Positions 19,709 to 29,269 of a stretch of DNA of 64,000 nt are shown in pieces (positions within the stretch are counted from its first letter, which is position 1; each line of letters begins with the position of its first letter). The stretch is taken from contig CP051141.1 of assembly GCA_001592805.2 (NCBI GenBank), positions 2,542,001-2,606,000 on the forward strand. Reading direction: 5' to 3'. Source of the stretch: Peltaster fructicola (lineage: Eukaryota; Ascomycota; Dothideomycetes). Both the position numbers and the translations under genes were made by a program. The notes below the pieces were generated by a model. That model searched no databases. It was not told the origin of the DNA and saw only the letters and a program-made list of their open reading frames with translations.

Positions 19709-21469
19709 ATGAGTCTTCGACGACGCAGCGAAGGCCAGCAGCAGGCCCGGCTGGAGCCCACGATGTCCCAGAGCAGAACACCAACGTCCCGCAACCAATT
19801 GACATCCCTGCTGACAATAGTTGTGGCTACGACCGTGTTGCTCGCATTCAGTCTGGCCTTGTACGCACGATGGCAGCCATCAGGAGCTTCACTGCCGAAA
19901 AACATAATCTCCAACAGCGTTCCGTTCAAACTTGACCCGAGCCGCCACTCCTCACGAGGTCCGGCCACGTTGACATATCACTGGCGCATCTCATCAGACG
20001 AACGTCGCCCAGATGGTGTGCTAAAGCGTGTCTTCCTCATCAATGAGGAATTCCCTGGGCCGACGATCGAAGCGCGACCTGGTGACAGGCTTGTCGTTGA
20101 GGTGGAAAATGCTCTCTACGAGCGGAATGAGAGTGTCTCAATTCACTGGCACGGTCTGAGAATGTTTGGACACAATTCCATGGACGGAGCTGCCGGTATC
20201 ACGCAAGATCCTGTACCTGCCGGGCAGAACTTCACCTACGACTTCACGATAGCTGATGATCAGTTTGGCACGTTCTGGTATCATGCTCATAGCGCTGTGC
20301 AGCGAGCAGACGGTCTCTATGGCGGTCTAGTCGTACATGAACCATCGCCGCAAGGTGCGAAGAGTACTGCCAGACCAGACGAGCATCTCCTCATGATCGG
20401 CGACTGGTATCACCGGACAGCTGAAGAGGTCTTGGCGTGGTATGTGAATGCGGACTCGTTCGGAATGGAACCAGTGCCTGACTCGATCCTCATCAACGGC
20501 GATGGTCGATTTCGATGTGCGGATGCAGTCCCAGCAAGACCGCTCGATTGTCAAACCATTGAAGAGACGCTAGCATCACTCCATTTCGATGCATCGAGAC
20601 CATCACTTCTACGATTGGTCAATGTGGGAGCTTACACCGCGTTCTCCATCGGTATCAATCATGCACACCTCAGGATCACCACTGTGGATGGCGGCAACAA
20701 GGTCGACTCGAGCATCTCCGACAAGATCAGCCTTCTCTACCCTGGCGAGCGTATAAATGTTTTTCTCAACGACTGGGCAGGCGTCACACCGCAGCTGAAC
20801 ATCACCCTGCCATCCGAACGTTACAGATATTCGAATCCTGCCCTCAGCTCTGAGCAGGTATTCGACATAAGTCTTGCAAACCAGAGACAAACACAAGGCG
20901 CCAACACCGACCTCACAGCGAGAGCTATATCCTTGGACTTACTCAAGCCTTCCTCGGCGGAGTCTATCAGTCCAGCTGAGACAACATTGGTGCTCTACAC
21001 TATGACAGAGAAATTGGCACACCTTGATTATGAACCTCATGGCAACATCAATCGCACAATCTGGCAACCACAATCGCCACATCTGCTGTCTCTCCATCGC
21101 AGTGCTTGGAACGATAAGCAATTCATTCCTCGTATTCCCTATCGCCCTATGGACCCCTTGTGGGTTGACCTAGTCGTCAATAATCTCGATGAGGAAGATC
21201 ATCCTTTCCACCTACATGGTCATGACTTCTACGTCATGAGCACTTTCTCGTCGTCAACAAATTGGGGTTCCTATAATCCTTTCGACGGCTCGACACCACC
21301 TGGTGGACCATACGTCAGACAGCCCTTGAAGAAAGATACTGTCGCTGTGCCAAGGAGAGGATACGCTGTTCTACGCTTTCGAGCAGACAATCCTGGTGTC
21401 TGGATGTTTCACTGTCATGTCATCTGGCATTTCGCAAGTGGAATGGCGATGGGCTTCGATGTGAGATGA
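19709..21469 (+). CDS. Membrane-anchored multicopper oxidase (laccase/ferroxidase family)
   Basis: Couples one-electron oxidation of a phenolic, metal or other substrate to reduction of O2. It is a single exon of 586 residues from 19709; an in-frame ATG at 19763 is an alternative start. One hydrophobic helix at about 34-50 (LLTIVVATTVLLAFSLAL) is a signal anchor, so the protein is type II, unlike Fet3, which is anchored by a C-terminal helix. All four copper motifs are present: HWHG, WYHAHS, HPFHLHGHDF and HCHVIWHFASGM. The residue at the T1 axial position is Met. Several N-glycosylation sequons occur. The substrate is not deducible. Its 3' end is 72 bp from the convergent HD oxygenase gene. 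Confidence 0.92.
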   Translation: MSLRRRSEGQQQARLEPTMSQSRTPTSRNQLTSLLTIVVATTVLLAFSLALYARWQPSGASLPKNIISNSVPFKLDPSRHSSRGPATLTYHWRISSDERRPDGVLKRVFLINEEFPGPTIEARPGDRLVVEVENALYERNESVSIHWHGLRMFGHNSMDGAAGITQDPVPAGQNFTYDFTIADDQFGTFWYHAHSAVQRADGLYGGLVVHEPSPQGAKSTARPDEHLLMIGDWYHRTAEEVLAWYVNADSFGMEPVPDSILINGDGRFRCADAVPARPLDCQTIEETLASLHFDASRPSLLRLVNVGAYTAFSIGINHAHLRITTVDGGNKVDSSISDKISLLYPGERINVFLNDWAGVTPQLNITLPSERYRYSNPALSSEQVFDISLANQRQTQGANTDLTARAISLDLLKPSSAESISPAETTLVLYTMTEKLAHLDYEPHGNINRTIWQPQSPHLLSLHRSAWNDKQFIPRIPYRPMDPLWVDLVVNNLDEEDHPFHLHGHDFYVMSTFSSSTNWGSYNPFDGSTPPGGPYVRQPLKKDTVAVPRRGYAVLRFRADNPGVWMFHCHVIWHFASGMAMGFDVR

Positions 21470-21541
21470 GCTACATTTCCTGCATACTCAACCAGGACCA
21501 AGCATATGCTTCAACACAAGTTCTGAGGACGGCGGAGTTGA

Positions 21542-22144
21542 TTAGCTACTCAGCAAACTACGAAGCAGCATGTCTCGGTAGGACTCAGCTGCAGGCACAA
21601 CCAGTTCTGGAACCTTTGCTGCGTCATCCCATTTCCTCAAGCGACACATGTCTGCACACCACGGCTGTGCGGACCATTGCTTGACCTCTTCAGCATTCAT
21701 GGGGCCACCTTGGAATATCAAAGACTTCTTGGATGCATCTGATAAGGTGTCATGGTAAGCAGGCTCGACAGCGCACAGAAAGCGCTTCGCTGCCACGTGC
21801 GAGCCTACCAGTGCGGCGATGTCCGGTGAGAAGCCTTTGTGGAGGAGATAGAGCTCCCCAATTCGCTCATGGCCTATTCGTCCAACGCTGGTATTGTCGG
21901 CTTCGTTGTGCATATCCTTGATCTCCCCGGCGAGTCTGGAGGCTTCTTGCAACGGCAAGAAATGGCCAATATCGTGCAGCAGTGCTGCAATCACAACCTT
22001 GTCCTGAGCATGCGAGACAGCTGCAAGGTGTGCCGCTTGGAGGGAATGTTGAAGTTGGCTGATAGCCTCCCCGATATAGTCTCCTTGTCCTCGGGTGTTG
22101 AGCATGTGAACGACCTCGTCGACGACCTGTTCAGGCGCAGACAT
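21542..22144 (-). CDS. PhnZ-like HD-domain mixed-valent diiron oxygenase
   Basis: A 200-residue single-exon protein. It resembles PhnZ, the bacterial enzyme that oxidatively cleaves 1-hydroxy-2-aminoethylphosphonate to glycine and phosphate. Seen in the sequence: the substrate/iron-site word DYIGEAISQLQHSLQAA, with Tyr, Glu and His spaced as in PhnZ (Y24, E27, H34); the HD pair in IAALLHDIGHFLP; a later His in GHERIG; a His in GSHVAAKRFLCA; and a C-terminal Asp pair in RKWDDAAKVP. The start at 22144 (MSAPEQVVDEVVHML) matches the family length. An in-frame ATG at 22324 would add an implausible leader. Phosphonate chemistry is inferred from motifs; a related phosphodiester or inositol-type oxygenase activity is possible. 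It is divergent from the transporter pseudogene. Confidence 0.8.
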   Translation of the reverse strand: MSAPEQVVDEVVHMLNTRGQGDYIGEAISQLQHSLQAAHLAAVSHAQDKVVIAALLHDIGHFLPLQEASRLAGEIKDMHNEADNTSVGRIGHERIGELYLLHKGFSPDIAALVGSHVAAKRFLCAVEPAYHDTLSDASKKSLIFQGGPMNAEEVKQWSAQPWCADMCRLRKWDDAAKVPELVVPAAESYRDMLLRSLLSS

Positions 22145-22767
22145 TGTCTCTTGCTGTTTTTGAGGCTTGCTCGTTACGACCGTCTTAGGCCAGAGGTCTT
22201 GTGCGGTACGAAGATAGATAACCCTTCCAGCATATATGCTGATCTTTGCCAAGTTGGATTCCCTTAGCTCGTGGTAAGCTCTTCTTGTGTCCAGTTTGTA
22301 CACAACCCTTTCTGGTACAGACAAGCGACAGCATTAGCAGACTGGGCACGGCCGTTATATGCCTGTTGGATGAGTACTGTTCCACGCGCACGCTGTACTG
22401 CAGGCCGTACCGGCTTTCGACCACCGATGAGATCTCGCCGTGGACTCCGAGTTATCCGTCGTTGCATCGCCGCATAGGCTCACATCGTACTTCTCTCCGA
22501 GGTGAGTTAAGAGGACCAGCTAGCTCGTCCTGTCTCCACCTCCACACAACTTGCACATGCTTCATGCGTGCCATTATAAGGTTGTGCATACCACGTTTCG
22601 AAACGAATGGTAGCCACGGCTTCTCAAAGCCAAGACTGCCGCTGCTGCTGTTATCTGTCGACGCGGTGAGTATACGACCTGGTGCGCTGGTGTATATATA
22701 TGCTCTAGTAGGTCACAAGTTCAGGTAATTGCCCTCTTGTATTGGTGGCATTCCTCACAGCATCGCG
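22145..22767. promoter_or_regulatory. Divergent promoter, PhnZ-like gene / MFS pseudogene
   Basis: 623 bp between the two starts. A TATA-rich run (GTATATATATGC at about 22691) lies about 75 bp upstream of the transporter ATG. No gene is seen, although both strands carry short frames. Confidence 0.45.
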
Positions 22768-24698
22768 ATGGCGGAAGATGCTGACAAACTCACTATTGAG
22801 CTTGGTACCAAGGACGAGGCGCTCGTCAGGTCAGACGAGAGCGGCCTCGACAGTGATGTTTCCCAGAGCAACGTCGACATCCGCAAAATCAGCAAGGTCT
22901 CCTCGATCTTGATGGTGATTGTGTCTGGCTTGGCCTTGTTTTCTGATGGCTACAATGCTGTGAGTGACTTCTGTTGTCCTCTGCGGCTGCACGCTAAGTG
23001 ATCTGATAGCAAATCATCGGTTACATGAACCCTTTGCTCGCAGACCTGTATCCCCAGGGATTCTCGAAGACAATCAAGACCCGGCTGAGCAACAGCTACC
23101 TCATCGGCGAGATCTTCGGTATGCTTTTCTTCGGCTTCCTGATTGACAAGATGGGTAGGGTTCTCCGAAGGGATTCTTATAGTAATTGACACTGGTCAGG
23201 TCGACGAACTGGTATCGTGTTTGCCACACTCGTTCTCGTTTTGGGTGTCGTTCTCGCAACGGCATCGCATGGCGACAGCCAGCTTGGTCTCCTCTGGATG
23301 ATGATCGTTGGTCGCGGCATTGCCGGCGTTGGTGCTGGAGGCGAGTATCCTGTTTGCGGCACCGGATCAGCAGAAGCGTCGGACGAGAGTGAGTTCGTCC
23401 GCAAGAAACGCGGTATTCTTGTTGCTGTGGCCACAGACTTCTCCATCGATCTTGGCTTCGTCATGGCTGGAGTCGTCGCTCTGATTGTGCTTGCGGCTTA
23501 CAATTAGCAAGAGACTGAGGGTGTCTGGCGGATATGCTTTGGTCTGGGTTTTGTCATACCGCTTGGACTGCTCTTCTTTCGTCTGCGCATCATCAATTCG
23601 ACGCAGTATCGCAAGCATGCTATCAAGCAGACTTTCCCATACATGCTGGTGCTCAGAAGATACTGCAAGCCAATGCTGGGTACCGCCGGGGCATGGGTGA
23701 GTTGTGGTTGAAAATGTTCTTCGAGCTCGCTGACTTGGCATCAGTTTTTCTATGACTGGGGTTGGTAGAACGCATTTGGATCCTCTGGATGCTGACAGGT
23801 TCCAGTGACATACCCGTTCGGAATCTTCTCATCAACCATCGTTGCCCAGTTCAATCCAAATGGTGGCATCATCGAGGACATCGGCTATGGCACCGTGGTC
23901 AACTTGTTCTACCTGCCGGGATGCATTGTCGGGGGTCTGTTGATGGATAGGTAGGCTCCGGCGTGGCAGCAAGACTGCTTGGGCTAACATTCGTAGGATT
24001 GGTCGAAAGCAGACAATGACACTGGGATTCTTCCTCTGGGCTATCCTCGGATTCATCCTCGGCGGAGCACTAGGGTTGGTCGCTTCGATGATGTGTACTT
24101 GCGGTGCTGACATACCTGCAAGTCCCATACAGCGCATCTTCCCACTTTTGTGGTCCTCTACGGCGTATGTGATGAGCATGGAACAAAGTGTCGTACTGAT
24201 ACTTAGGTAGATCTTCAACGCTCTCGGCGAGATGGGACCAGGTGTAGCGACTTTCTTGTGCGCTGCTGAGGTGAGTGTGGTGCTCGATGTCCAGAGTCTC
24301 GAAATTGATCAACGACAGTCCTTCCCAACACCTTTACGAGGCCATTTCCTGGGGTTTGCCGCTGCTATGGGTAAAGTTGGTGCGGCCGTTGGCACACAGG
24401 TCAGCATTCAAGGATCCTTGAACTGCGCTGTACTTACTGCATACAGGTCTTCACTCCTATTCAAGATTCGTTCAGCGACCCAGATCAGGGGACTCAAGCC
24501 GTGTTCTTGATTGGAGCCGCGTTCGCTCTCGTCGGCGGTCTCGTTGCATGGTTTTTCATCCCTGATCGGGACGGCGCTTTGGAGACTGAAGACGAAGCTT
24601 TCAGGAGATACCTGTTTGATAATGGCTTCACAGGAGAATTTGGTGACAGTTTGAAGGATGAGCTGAAGACGACAACCTACAAAGTTTTGAGTAAATAA
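22768..24698 (+). pseudogene. GIT1-like MFS phosphodiester/phosphate permease, disrupted
   Basis: The reading pattern matches fungal MFS permeases of the GIT1 (glycerophosphoinositol/glycerophosphocholine) and related phosphate family: LALFSDGYNAQIIGYMNPLL, GRGIAGVGAGGEYPV, FYDWVTYPFGIFSST, MGPGVATFLCAAE, RGHFLGFAAAMGKVGAAVG. At least seven intron junctions with good signals can be followed, for example 22958/23011, 23154/23201, 23698/23747 and 23759/23805. Two lesions are evident: an in-frame TAG at about 23504 in an otherwise continuous conserved exon (...AYN-stop-QETEGVWRICFG), and loss of one T at about 24147 (CTTTTGTGG where PLFVVLYG needs one more base). The gene is otherwise full length, so it is a young pseudogene or carries assembly errors. 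It starts 623 bp from the divergent PhnZ-like gene. Confidence 0.8.
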
Positions 24699-24788
24699 CC
24701 AGAGGGAGATGTGCTATCATGCAAACGCCAACAGTTCCAGAATGCTTAGTCGTGACTCATATCGTTGGAGCTATTCTTCCGTTCATAC

Positions 24789-27014
24789 TCACGCATCAAG
24801 CCAGCCGTTGTCATCGTTATTGGTGAATCCTAGATTAAGGTCGAGCTTGGGTGCATCCAGCTTGATCTCGTCAAGCTTAGGAGGAGCTTGCTTTGACTTC
24901 TTTGGACTCGTTCTCGCACTCTTGGCCTGCTCTTCGAGAGTTGGACCCTCGCAGACATACAGGACTGGCCACTCATCCTCTACTGCTGCCGAAACCCAGG
25001 CCTGCAGACCGTCGTGAACTCCGGCATAGAACTTCTCCTTGCAGGTGCGGAGAGTGGTGCCCATAGTCTTTTCAAATCCAGAGGCTTCAAGTTCTCGCCG
25101 AAGCTCGTTACGTGCTTGGCGTGTCGGTAAAGAGGCGATCAAACCATTGAGCAGATCGAGATGACCCGTAATGTATGTTGTTGCATCCCATTCGACACCA
25201 CCAATGTAAGGTGCCGCTGGCACAGGCGGTCGCACGCCTGGGAAATGACGAGCAGCAAATGTGCTTGCAGTATCGCTCATCGACTTTTGTGTAGGAATCA
25301 CATTGAGCTGGTGCAAAAAGATCCAGAAGACTTCCCTAGTGACATTTGTGATCTCTTTGCACCAAAGCTTGTAGGGCCGGGAAAGCTGCATGTCCACGAC
25401 AAAGTCGAGAGGTTGCGAGTCATCATTCTTCTTGGGCTTGCTCAGATATGACAAGACTTTCCTCGCTCGCTCTTCGAGGCTCGTTGGTGTGCTGACGGTT
25501 CTGGCTGAGAGGTATGCGACTGCAATAGTGTTAGATGGTGGCGAAACGTCCAACACAAACAACTTACACAACACGTTGATTATGATCGCCCTTGTTGTAT
25601 ACTCAGCCGGACCTTTCCTCTCCTCGTCGAACAGCATAGCCAGCAATGCAGGAAAGAGATCGTCTGCAAGCTTACCAACCTCACTCAAAGCACTTTCCGT
25701 AGTGCATAGACCTTTGAGGCAGAGTAGTGTCTCGTGAAGTAGCTGGTCCTCATGCTCTTCTCGCCATTCGATGGCCATGATACGGTAGAGGAGGCTGGTG
25801 ATCTGCGTCAAGCCATTGAGAGCCACGAAGCTGTCTACCCAGGCGACAGTCTCGTTCCTGAGTAGTATTCGCAGCTTGTGCAAGCGTCCTACTTCAATTT
25901 TGGTAGGATCCTGTTCCCTCGTGAGATATGCAATGTAGTCAGCTGGATTCTCTGTCTTTGAACCTCTTGCCGAGCTTCTCCTTGGTGTTGATGGGACCTG
26001 CTGTGTTGTTGTTGATGTGTCTTCCGTTGTTTTGACCGCGGCTGGTCGTGACCTGCTTCGACCTCGCTGCTTCTTGGATGGTGAATCGTCTGCATGTCTG
26101 TCACTTCGTGAAAAGGTAAATGTTCGACTTCGTGGACGAGACCTCTTGATCGATTTGCCCTCATCGTCCAAGTTGTTGTCCCCATGCACGTTCTCTTGCT
26201 CGCTCGAGGATCTAGTCTCGCTTGCCTGTAACACATCTTGCTCTTGTTTCACAAGGTCAGCCTTCATCCGCAAAGTAAGGTTGCGCATCTTTTCCCGCAT
26301 AGCTGGTGGCACATTGCGGTTGCTGAGCATGGCTTCGAATCTGGCTTCAACGTCTGTAGGACTGAGCTGTTCCAACTCCTGCACTGGTGTGACAGGTACA
26401 CTCTTTCCCTGGATTGCTGCGACTGCAGCCATAACTCGAGCTCCTCGCTTCATGATGCTTAAGGCCTTCCTCGGTGAGATCGAGTCTGTACTGCTGTCAC
26501 TGATCTTGCGAGGACTGATGTTGGTGCTTGCTCGTGGTGTCATGCGAGGGTCAAGGGCTCGATCTTTCCTGGTAGTCATGTCGGTGACCTGGAAAATATG
26601 GCTGCCTTCCTCAATTGACGATCGTGGTGTGGTATTCTCTTTGTCCTTTGGCTGTTTCATGCTCTTCTTCATTGGACTACCCGTCCTGACAGCCAGGTCC
26701 TCAGTAACATCTTTCGGTGTGTCTGTTTGTCGCATATCTCTATCACGCCTGGTCGACGAAACACCAACCGATCGAGCACGAGCCGCTGGGCGTCTGTTCG
26801 AAGTTCGTTCTCCCAACGCTCGCGAGGATATGTCGTCAAGCTTCTTGCCAGACCAGTCTTCCGGATGTGCAGTGCGATCATGGCCCGTCTCCTTTGCTTT
26901 GCCTTTGACAGGAGACACTAGAGCTTTGAAAAGGATAGACTTCGAGGACTGCTTCCTTTGGTGTTGTGGCCGCTGGGGTAATGGCTGCTCGAGCTTAGGC
27001 ACAGAAGAGGCCAT
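24789..27014 (-). CDS. GBD/FH3-domain protein related to formin N-termini, without FH1/FH2
   Basis: Probable Rho-GTPase effector. The last 400 residues form an armadillo-like GTPase-binding/FH3 region as in diaphanous formins (ETVAWVDSFVALNGLTQITS, LCLKGLCTTESALSEVGKL, WCKEITNVTREVFWIFLHQL, ARNELRRELEASGFEKTMG), but no proline-rich FH1 or actin-assembling FH2 follows, so it is not a formin. The N-terminal 340 residues are Ser/Arg/Lys-rich and disordered. The frame reads 741 codons straight through. Even so, 25567-25520 has perfect intron signals (GTAAGT, CTAACACTATTGCAG), and removing those 48 nt gives the family-like VLFAYLSARTV, so the likely product is 725 residues. It ends with an acidic tail and is convergent with the transporter pseudogene (90 bp). 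Confidence 0.85.
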   Translation of the reverse strand: MASSVPKLEQPLPQRPQHQRKQSSKSILFKALVSPVKGKAKETGHDRTAHPEDWSGKKLDDISSRALGERTSNRRPAARARSVGVSSTRRDRDMRQTDTPKDVTEDLAVRTGSPMKKSMKQPKDKENTTPRSSIEEGSHIFQVTDMTTRKDRALDPRMTPRASTNISPRKISDSSTDSISPRKALSIMKRGARVMAAVAAIQGKSVPVTPVQELEQLSPTDVEARFEAMLSNRNVPPAMREKMRNLTLRMKADLVKQEQDVLQASETRSSSEQENVHGDNNLDDEGKSIKRSRPRSRTFTFSRSDRHADDSPSKKQRGRSRSRPAAVKTTEDTSTTTQQVPSTPRRSSARGSKTENPADYIAYLTREQDPTKIEVGRLHKLRILLRNETVAWVDSFVALNGLTQITSLLYRIMAIEWREEHEDQLLHETLLCLKGLCTTESALSEVGKLADDLFPALLAMLFDEERKGPAEYTTRAIIINVLCKLFVLDVSPPSNTIAVAYLSARTVSTPTSLEERARKVLSYLSKPKKNDDSQPLDFVVDMQLSRPYKLWCKEITNVTREVFWIFLHQLNVIPTQKSMSDTASTFAARHFPGVRPPVPAAPYIGGVEWDATTYITGHLDLLNGLIASLPTRQARNELRRELEASGFEKTMGTTLRTCKEKFYAGVHDGLQAWVSAAVEDEWPVLYVCEGPTLEEQAKSARTSPKKSKQAPPKLDEIKLDAPKLDLNLGFTNNDDNGWLDA

Positions 27015-27636
27015 GCTGAGGCTATGAGCTGCTGTATGAGAGTATATGGTTGATCAATGCAGTGCTAAGCGCTCTGTTGAGAGGCTTTAGCATGTCTGAC
27101 CATTAAAGTTGTTCTACTTACTCCAAGCACGCGCACTGTTTACAAACGTGGCAGTTGGCATAGCGACAGTGATGATCCCCACATTCTGGTACGCGTGGTA
27201 CGTGTACAACCTCACGCGATTGAGCTTACACCATCCATCAAACGACAACAACAGCTGTTGCGCTTGACAGCCTGCACTTAGCACTCTACATCGCCGAGGG
27301 CGCGTAGGAGTCTATCATCTTCTTGAGTTACCGCTTCAAGCACGATCGAGCAGGCCTCGATCGAAGACGACAAGCATTGGGACCAGTGAGCAGGTCAAAT
27401 TGCACAATGCTGGCATTGTTATCACGACCATCACAGATGGCGACGAGTTTGAAGTATGGTAGCCAAGGTGAGCGACTTGGGAGAAGTCGCCTCCGTGTGC
27501 AACCGGCAAGTGTCTCGAAATGCTTTGTCTCTTTGCCTGGGTTGAGCTTCATATTGTTGTCTGATTCATGATCTACGTTGACTTGAATACCCTTCAAAGT
27601 CTGTAACACTACTATCGGCAGTTCGCACAGTCGGCC
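27015..27636. promoter_or_regulatory. Divergent promoter, GBD/FH3 gene / P450
   Basis: 622 bp without a supported gene. A 93-codon minus frame at 27328-27609 has no family features and is treated as chance. No repeats were seen. Confidence 0.4.
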
Positions 27637-29237
27637 ATGGCTCTTCCCATTGACGGTAGGATGATTATGGGCATTCTGATATCCCTAATCTATATTTTCC
27701 ACCGCTATCTAACCTACGGCATGAGAGTCGTGCCGAAAGGACTTCCATGGTGTGGCATGCAGGCTGATAAGTGGTTTGCACTCTCTAGGGCTCATCTCAA
27801 CGAGTGGACACGATCGAGAGATTTCATCAAGGATGGCTACAAGAAGGTGAGTATCTATGGTACTAAGAAGTTCCATCTGATATGGTGCAGCACGGTAAGC
27901 GTGGGAAAGCATGGCTGACGCCCAATTGCAATTGGCAGCCAGAGGTCGTACTCGCTCCCGACCAGATCAAATGGCTCATCAACCTGCCCGAGAGTGCCGT
28001 ATCGATATACAAGGTCTTGATCGAGGATGTCGCCTTCACATACACCTCGCCACGCTCTTGGGACTTCAGTCGACCATTCCACGTCGAGGCTCTGAATAAG
28101 ATGGACCTTGCTCTCATGACGGACGAGATGGTGGACGAGATTGACCTCTGTACAAAGCGACAACTGGGCTCCAGTATCGGTCAAAGTACAACCTTCGAGC
28201 TCGATACCACTATGTGGAATTTCATGGCGCACATCACCAATCGTGTCTTCGCCGGCAAGGACATTGCACACAACGAAAAGTACCTTGCCTGTAATAAACT
28301 ATTTGTGTACAGCCTTATTCCAACTGCCGTCATCATCAAAGCCTTCATCCCGACTGTGTTGCAACCTGTCCTTGGTCGCCTTCTGGCACTACCGTGTCGC
28401 TACTTGGACTGGCGATGCAGCCGATATCTGAAGCCGGAGCTACAACGATACATGCAAGCTGCGGTGGATGCGCGATCCGTGGAGGACAGGAACCCCAACA
28501 TGTTGCAACTTATGGCTAGGTTCGCTGTACGGTCTAATGATCCTCGAGATTGGAACACGCATAACCTTGCCAGTCGACTATTAGCGCTAAACTTTGTAGG
28601 CATCCACACATCGAGCGCTGCCGCCATCAATGCTTGGATTGATATACTGACCGCAGATCCTGCTCTGTTGGTAGATCTGCGGAGGGAGATCGATTCAGTA
28701 CACGCCGAGAGTGGTGGACGTTGGACCAAGGCTGCTGTTGCTCGACTAGTGCTACTCGATAGTACCTTGCGAGAGTCACTTCGCTTCTCTGCTTTCAAAG
28801 CCCGTGGTGTCGAAAGGCAAGTCGTTGCACCAGAGGGTGTCTACCTTCCCGACGGCACTCATCTACCGTACGGGACCAAGATCGGTGTGCCGACCGTCGA
28901 CATTCACAGGGACAATGACTTCTACGATCGTGCGGATGAGTTCGTCCCTGATCGTTTTGTTGGTAAAGCGGAATTTGGTTTGGTCAACACGAGTGATATC
29001 TTTCTTGCCTTTGGACACGGCCGACATGCGTGGTGAGTGGCAAAATGTCGTTGACCTCATCGGCTGACATAGACGAGCCCTGGCAGGTTCTTTTCGGCCC
29101 ACGAGCTGAAGTTACTGTTTGCGCATATGCTGATGCACTATGATTTCGAGCCACTGTCAACACGACCAGAGCACACCTGGGCCAGCGACTTCTACGTTCC
29201 AGGCAGAGTAGAGATCACCTGTCGACGGAGATTGTAG
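27637..29237 (+). CDS. Cytochrome P450 monooxygenase (ent-kaurene-oxidase-like fungal group)
   Basis: An ER-bound haem monooxygenase of 503 residues. Exons are 27637-27846, 27891-29032 and 29078-29237, with introns of 44 and 45 nt. The N-terminal membrane anchor is at about 8-20 (IMGILISLIYIFHRYL). The K-helix is TLRESLRFSAF, and the meander region contains RADEFVPDRF. The haem loop is FGHGRHACPGRFFSAHELK, with its Cys codon split by intron 2. The I-helix reads LNFVGIHTSSAAAINAW in place of the classical A/G-G-x-D/E-T-T; the GIHTS form is typical of the fungal P450 group that includes ent-kaurene oxidase and secondary-metabolism enzymes. The substrate is unknown. No synthase gene lies nearby. 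The only enzyme neighbour is the convergent SDR, whose stop is 32 bp away. Confidence 0.92.
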
Positions 29238-29269
29238 CATGATTCATGATATCGAAGGCTATGGACAGC

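Noticed and set aside
27328-27609. 93-codon minus frame upstream of the P450
   Set aside because: No motif, poor context, and located in a divergent promoter.
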